Translations under genes and position numbers: made by a program
Part shown: piece by piece, positions 59,557 to 64,000 of the stretch
Layout: each line of letters opens with the position of its first letter
Numbering within the stretch: position 1 is the stretch's first letter
Notes under the pieces: model-generated
Told to the model about the DNA's origin: nothing
Database searches by the model: none
Seen by the model: the letters and a program-made list of their open reading frames with translations, nothing else
NCBI GenBank assembly: GCA_032871835.1
Contig: CM065301.1
Span: forward strand, 37,952,405 to 38,016,404
From: Dipteronia dyeriana
Lineage: Eukaryota > Streptophyta > Magnoliopsida > Sapindales > Sapindaceae
Direction of reading: 5' to 3'
DNA: 64,000 bases

Positions 59557-60678
59557 CTAGTCAACCTTGAAGATATCCCGCCCTTCGTCCATACGAGGGA
59601 TTTTCCTTGCATGGTTTTTTCTAGAATTGTTGTAGGTACCAGCCAGAGTAGGCCCTCCGCTGATGGTGTGTATTATCTGGATTTGTTGCATCAGGTCAGC
59701 CTGTTCCCCCTTTCTCTTCTCAGCGTGCTCGTGGATCTCGACTTTCACCTCTCTTCCAGTCTGAATGTTATCCCTGACTTGCTGTAAGAACTCTATCATA
59801 CATCCTCTTCTTATCAAAGCCTCGATCTGATTCCGCATGTTGTAGTACTCTGAAGTGTTGTGCCCTACGTCTTCGTGAAAGTCACGATATTTATAGAGAT
59901 TTCTCTTATCGACAAGGGCTTTCATGGGTGTGGGCTTCTGTAGCAAACCCTTGTCTCGAATGGCGAGATAGACTGTTTCACGGGATACGTTTAAGGGGGT
60001 GTAATGATCATACCTCCTCTCGTCTCGAGCTATAGGGGCCACTGTTCTGGGAGGAGGTGAAACTCGTGGAGGAGTTTGTTTTGCTCGATATCTTTCCGCC
60101 CTGGGTTGAGAAATGAGGAAGTGATACGTCGATTTTTTGGGAGGTTTGTTCTGGCTTTTCTGAGCTTGCTCAGGTTTGATAGCTTCCTTATTTTATCGCT
60201 TTACGGCTCTCTTGTCGTCGTGTTCCATCTTTACATTGAGCTATTCGTCGACCTCAATTTTCTCTAGAGCCCGATCATAGGCTTCTTGGTAGGTCTCTGG
60301 AGGTCTTTTGGCAAAATACAGGAAAAGCTTGCCTGCCCACAGGTTTCTTCTGAAGTTGGCAAGGGTTTCTTTCTCAGTTAAGACCCCCATCTGGATGACT
60401 TCCTTGTGGAAACGCTCGATGTAAGCCCGGAGGGTTTTCTCTCTCTCCCAGATCACGTACTGTAGATGGATCGGGTCATTCAATCGAGGCTTAGCTCCCT
60501 GGAATTGTGAGCAGAAATCGGTCGATGGCTTGGTGAAGGAATCCACACTGGCGGCAGGTAGCTTCCTATACCAGGTCTTAGCGTAATTCATGAGGGTAGT
60601 GGGGAACATTCGACACATAGCGACCCTGGTCGTGTTCTGGACCTCCATCTGTTGAACGAATCTCTCAAAGTTGCTCAA
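59557..60678 (-). pseudogene. gag: Tat-2 gag capsid and nucleocapsid, zinc knuckle altered
   Basis: Capsid core at 60678-60241: FPTTLMNYAKTWYRKLPAAS, FCSQFQGAKP, LRAYIERFHKEV, as in Retrotrans_gag. In the same frame, 60042-59557 holds the knuckle region YRDFHEDVGHNTSEYYN. The His/Gly positions are kept, but both Cys positions of the usual C-x3-H-x4-H-x4-C pattern are Arg/Asp-side and Tyr, so zinc binding is probably lost. A stop at 60241 and more stops to 60043 separate the pieces. Confidence 0.8.
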
Positions 60679-61499
60679 GGGATCCTCAGTCCAGGAGTGT
60701 CAGTTGGCATTTTAAATTTAGGTGGAAGCTCCGCCTCCCCGGATCCTCCTGGTGAAGGGAGCATTCATCTCACTTAGAGGATCCTTCTTGTCCTTCTTGT
60801 ACTTCCCTTTCTTTATCACTTGGACCTCCTTCTGAAGCTCTGCCAACTGGTTTCTCAAGCGTTTGCCATTGGGTTCCCTTGAGTTGATCTTAGTCTCCTT
60901 GCTATCGGACCCTTCTGATGAACTGGCGACATCTACCCGGTTCCTTCTTCAGAGGGGATCTGCTTGGGGGCTTTGCTGACTCTCTCCTTCCCTAACTCGG
61001 GCTTCCCTCATTGAAGTCGTTGGGTGGAAAAATTCTCCCCTTTCTCGGGGAAGAATGTCTGTCGTGGACTTAACTTGCCTGGGTTAGTAGCATGGCAGAG
61101 CTTCGGGAACGGGGGCATGGGCCATAACCTGTCCCGGATGGAGGGTGGGAGTCCCCTTCTATTACGAGCTGGCTCCGGAAGGGTAGGTCCTAGGCGATCA
61201 AAGGCGGGTTGCCTAGCCCCGGGCCTGCTTGACTCCCATCAATTGCTGAGGTTTGCTTACTGGATAGTAATACCCTCAGCAAGCAGTCGAAGGCGGACGT
61301 ATTCCACGAAGGCCGCCGCTTGTTGGTCAAGCTCGACTTGGTTTCCTATAGGGGGATTCAAAGCCCGCGCAGTGGCTGGCTGGTCTGGAACCTGGCTACG
61401 GAGCCCGAATTTTCTTCATTTCTTCGGGACCTTTCGTGTCGACGTAATAGAAGATTGTCCCGATGCGTCTGGCTTTCCTTGGGAGGAGCGAATCCTCAT
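60679..61499 (-). pseudogene. Tat-2 gag N-terminal region, decayed
   Basis: From an ATG at 61499 a frame with MRIRSSQGKPDASG and QVELDQQAAAFVEYV reads through several stops and shifts frame before the capsid piece at 60678. Composition is polar and Pro-rich, as in Tat gag leaders. Confidence 0.5.
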
Positions 61500-61548
61500 G
61501 ACTCCTGTAGGACAATAAACTTGTGAATATAAAGATAGTGGTGTGAGA

Positions 61549-61572
61549 TTTTCCACAGACGGCGTCGGAAAG
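61549..61572 (-). other. Tat-2 primer-binding site
   Basis: Just inside the 5' LTR the minus strand reads tccgacgccgtctgtgga. The core gccgtctgtgg is common in plant Tat elements, where it usually follows tggc. The first bases differ here, so priming may be impaired. Confidence 0.5.
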
Positions 61573-62821
61573 TGTTAACGGGAAATTTTCTCAATATGAG
61601 AAATTTTGACTAACACCCTCGAGACCACTACCACGGAGGTGATGGCCGGGGTCGGTACTTTTGATACCTAACTTGTTTAGATATAAATGAATGTTTGTAT
61701 AACAATAGCAAGTGGAGGCTTTATTATTGATTATTCGCAATATTCAGGATTCTCTCTCTCATATGCTCACAGTCTTTCTAGAACGTATGAAAGTGGTAAC
61801 TTTTTGCTAGTCAAATAGTAGACATTATGGTGACCGTGTTCTGTTCACATAATTTTGTCCCCCTCATCTCTTTCTATTTTTCGATCTTTCCCTTGGGTTC
61901 TGTCGTCTCCCTTTTTCTTCTCTTTTTCCCCATTCCTCTCTTATCATGCTTAGCCCTATTTATATTCGGTCCAAGTAAGTTTGAATTCACTTATATCCTG
62001 CCACGATCCTATGAATCTGTTCCCTCCTTATCGAGCGGGATCCTTTATTTAAAAGTTGTTGACCCCGGGTAAATAGCGAAAACGTCGTTTTTGTTGACAA
62101 AGATAAGTTTGATTCCTTTTAGGAATCAAACTCTTGACTCACACGTATGCTGAATTAATGTTGGTTATCACATAGATATGATCCTGTATGTTCTAACGAC
62201 AAGATATTTCATAGAGGTCATCGAGCTAGCTGCCTGTTGTCTCATAGAGCGAGGTAGATCCACGTTTCGGCTCTGTTCTTAGAAGCTTGGGGTGAACTTT
62301 CCTCGACCCTTTAGAGCTTGAGATGTCCCTGTAATCATTCCTGGGAGGTAGCAGAGGTAGTGTAGATTTAGGCGATATTCTTCTCTCATGCCCAACAGGG
62401 ACAACGGGCCTCTAGAGAGGTTGGTGAGCTTCTGTCTTAGGCTATGAGTCAAACCTGAAATCGGGAAGCCTTGGTCTGGAAAAGGCTCACTTTTGTTTGT
62501 GTCGGGTTTCGCTTCGAATGCTTCATGAACTCGGCGATCTTCTCTCACTTTCATGAGGTGGTTTTGGAAACCGACCTTAGGAACCAAGGTGCTTGGGTAG
62601 GTGGCCTTGAGAAGCCCGGATTCCAGTGCTCAGGTTTGGGCTCGACCTTGTTGTGTCCAGCTTCATCCCTGATGGTTCTGAAGCCCAACCACCCTTCCCT
62701 ACTCTGGTGGGGTAGCTTTATGGTCTGCCCGGGGTCTCATGAATATCGAATTTGGGTTTTGATTTGAACTAGGAGAGTGGAAAATTTCTCTTTGATCCCT
62801 AACCAAATGTTACTATTAACA
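61573..62821 (-). repeat. Tat-2 5' LTR
   Basis: 1249 bp, direct copy of 50059-51308. Block 61993-62222 is identical to 50480-50709. Confidence 0.95.
61956..61964 (-). promoter_or_regulatory. TATA box of the Tat-2 5' LTR
   Basis: tataaatag on the minus strand, preserved in the 3' LTR (50453-50461). The invariant 230-bp block starts about 30 bases upstream of it in the transcription sense. Confidence 0.6.
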
Positions 62822-62826
62822 CACCC

Positions 62827-63920
62827 TTTACTTATATAAGTATTTTTCATACGACTTACACATCAACCTAAATAATGGAGTAGTACATAGTTAAAATTTA
62901 TTTAATTTTTTTTACCATTAACTAAACATGAGTTTCAAATGTGTTTAAATAGAAACTCATATCAATTGAGAATCCTTATATATTTCCGGAATGTTTTTTT
63001 CTTCTGTAAAGGCATATAACAAAAAAAAATTGTTTCAAAATCCCAAAGTGCCAAACACATCCTTATACTATCATAAGATGATATCAAAACGTGTCACATG
63101 CTAATATGGGCACATAGACTCATAGAGAGGGGGTGGGGGCCTCCTCTATCCATTCCATAAAATAACTAAATAAATAAATAAAAACTTGGAAAACCTGAAT
63201 TATTAGAGACTCTAAAACAAACAAACTCAAAATCATCTCTTTTCTACGTTTTTTTTTCCAACTTTTCTCAAATTTTGTTTTTCTAGACAAAGACATTCCA
63301 TAAAAAAAAAATTAGTTTTTTTTTTTTAAATCATTAGAGAAGAAACCAACAAAACAAAACATGCCTCAAATTCATTTTTCTTTTCTACGTTTTTTTTTCC
63401 AACATTTCTTAAAAATATAATTAGGACAAAGGCATGACCTAAATGCCTCTAATGTGTTTGATTGAGGAGACAAAAGGCTCCATTCTTTTTAGCTTCACTG
63501 TCTTGCCCTTGCATTATAACTACATGTAATCTTTATTTTTATTTATTTATTAATAGTTTTACATATAGAAGAGAGACATTTGCTTGGGATACAAAGCTGT
63601 CATCATAGATACCAATCCATTTGGAACTTGGAAGATGTGAATTTATTTCATTTCCAATAAATGAATTTTTTTCTGTTTTTTTCTTGACCCATTTATGTAG
63701 ATTTGCCAAGATCATCATCATCTACCACAAAGCAAATAGAACTTCTAGGTGTTTTGAAGTTTTTTTTTTCATGAAGAAAAAAAATATAAGCCTTACATTT
63801 AAGTTTAGAAATTGTGTTTGATAACATATTTTCTAAAGAATACCTAGATGAAAGCATTTTTCATAATCAAAGTTTGATACTATATTTAAGAAAAAAAAAA
63901 TTATTATCTGGCAAGTTTAA
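62827..63920. other. AT-rich intergenic region with a 144-bp spaced direct repeat
   Basis: No gene is supported. The phrase ttttctacgttttttttt-ccaac occurs at about 63240 and 63384, suggesting an old tandem duplication. The remainder is A/T-rich. Confidence 0.5.
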
Positions 63921-64000
63921 AGTAACGCTATACAACCCAAATAATTAACCAAAATTTCAACCCAAATGATGTGGGAAATGAGTTATCATCACCATACACA
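63921..64000. repeat. MITE, copy 4 of the agtaacg family, cut by the window end
   Basis: Starts agtaacgctatacaaccc, then aaaatttcaacccaaatgatgtggg, matching the left arm of the copy at 18434 and the core of the copy at 9092. The right arm is outside the window. Confidence 0.5.

Larger units (their letters stand above)
50059..62821 (-). mobile_element. Tat-2: Ty3/gypsy LTR retrotransposon (Tat type), 12.76 kb, defective
   Basis: Direct LTRs of 1250 and 1249 bp, tgttaacggg...ctattaaca, with a perfect 5-bp duplication caccc (50054-50058, 62822-62826). Gag-pol runs on the minus strand, so 61573-62821 is the 5' LTR. The layout matches Tat-1: gag, protease, RT, RNase H, archaeal-like RNase H, integrase, tandem array (99 bp), then a plus-strand antisense ORF next to the 3' LTR. 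The LTR sequence differs from Tat-1, so this is another family. A hand count gives about 24 LTR differences in the first 470 bases, but a following 230-bp block is identical. Frameshifts and altered catalytic residues disable it. Confidence 0.93.

Noticed and set aside
1..64000. CRISPR arrays, bacterial operons, riboswitches, rRNA or tRNA genes
   Set aside because: The window is plant nuclear DNA. Regular repeats found are plain tandem arrays without spacers, and B-box-like motifs occur only in degenerate SINE-like fragments.

Overview
The window is nuclear DNA of a dicot plant. It is AT-rich, with long low-complexity intergenic stretches, spliced genes, a leucine-rich-repeat receptor-like protein, and dense nested transposons (hAT, long-TIR Mutator-like, LINE, MITE, and two very large Ty3/gypsy elements of Tat type). 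I cannot name the species. Only two loci look like working host genes: a small conserved acidic protein at 22.05-22.40 kb (minus) and a two-exon gene for a 151-residue protein ending in a CaaX-type C-terminus at 29.55-30.69 kb (minus). A third host locus, the receptor-like protein at 26.96-29.07 kb (plus), is broken.

Layout. 0-2.7 kb: intergenic, with MITE and SINE-like debris. 2.76-5.95 kb: an hAT transposon with terminal repeats, an aged 8-bp target duplication, and a BED-finger transposase carrying four in-frame stops. 6-22 kb: AT-rich intergenic DNA with hairpin MITEs and two LINE remnants (11.6-12.6 kb plus, 13.0-13.3 kb minus). 22-31 kb: the gene-bearing segment, invaded by a 4.2-kb long-TIR element (22.5-26.7 kb) that itself holds a 1.5-kb non-autonomous hAT (23.55-25.07 kb) with a perfect 8-bp duplication. 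31.35-45.07 kb: a Mutator-like element with about 345-bp inverted repeats and a perfect 9-bp duplication, interrupted by a 12-kb Tat retrotransposon (Tat-1, 32.76-44.72 kb, 5-bp duplication taaat). 46.7-47.5 kb: another LINE fragment (minus). 50.06-62.82 kb: a second Tat retrotransposon (Tat-2, 12.8 kb, 5-bp duplication caccc). 62.8-64 kb: intergenic.

Both Tat elements lie in minus orientation and share one plan: LTR, primer-binding site, gag, protease, RT, RNase H, a second (archaeal-like) RNase H, integrase, a tandem-repeat array (47-bp or 99-bp units), then a spliced antisense ORF on the plus strand. That ORF has a gypsy-type-transposon domain and a C-terminal coiled coil. Neither element is intact. 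Tat-1 keeps one frame through most of gag-pol but has about twenty stops. Tat-2 has frameshifts and altered catalytic or zinc-binding residues, yet its LTRs look less diverged.

The signals most worth a second look are: the antisense ORFs with matching domain order and small introns in two independent elements; a 230-bp block that is perfectly identical between the otherwise about 5%-diverged Tat-2 LTRs and lies just upstream of the LTR TATA box; paired TGACGTCA sites kept in both Tat-1 LTRs; the nested Mutator-like/fold-back/Tat structure; and a long-TIR element ending about 115 bp upstream of a host gene's start codon.
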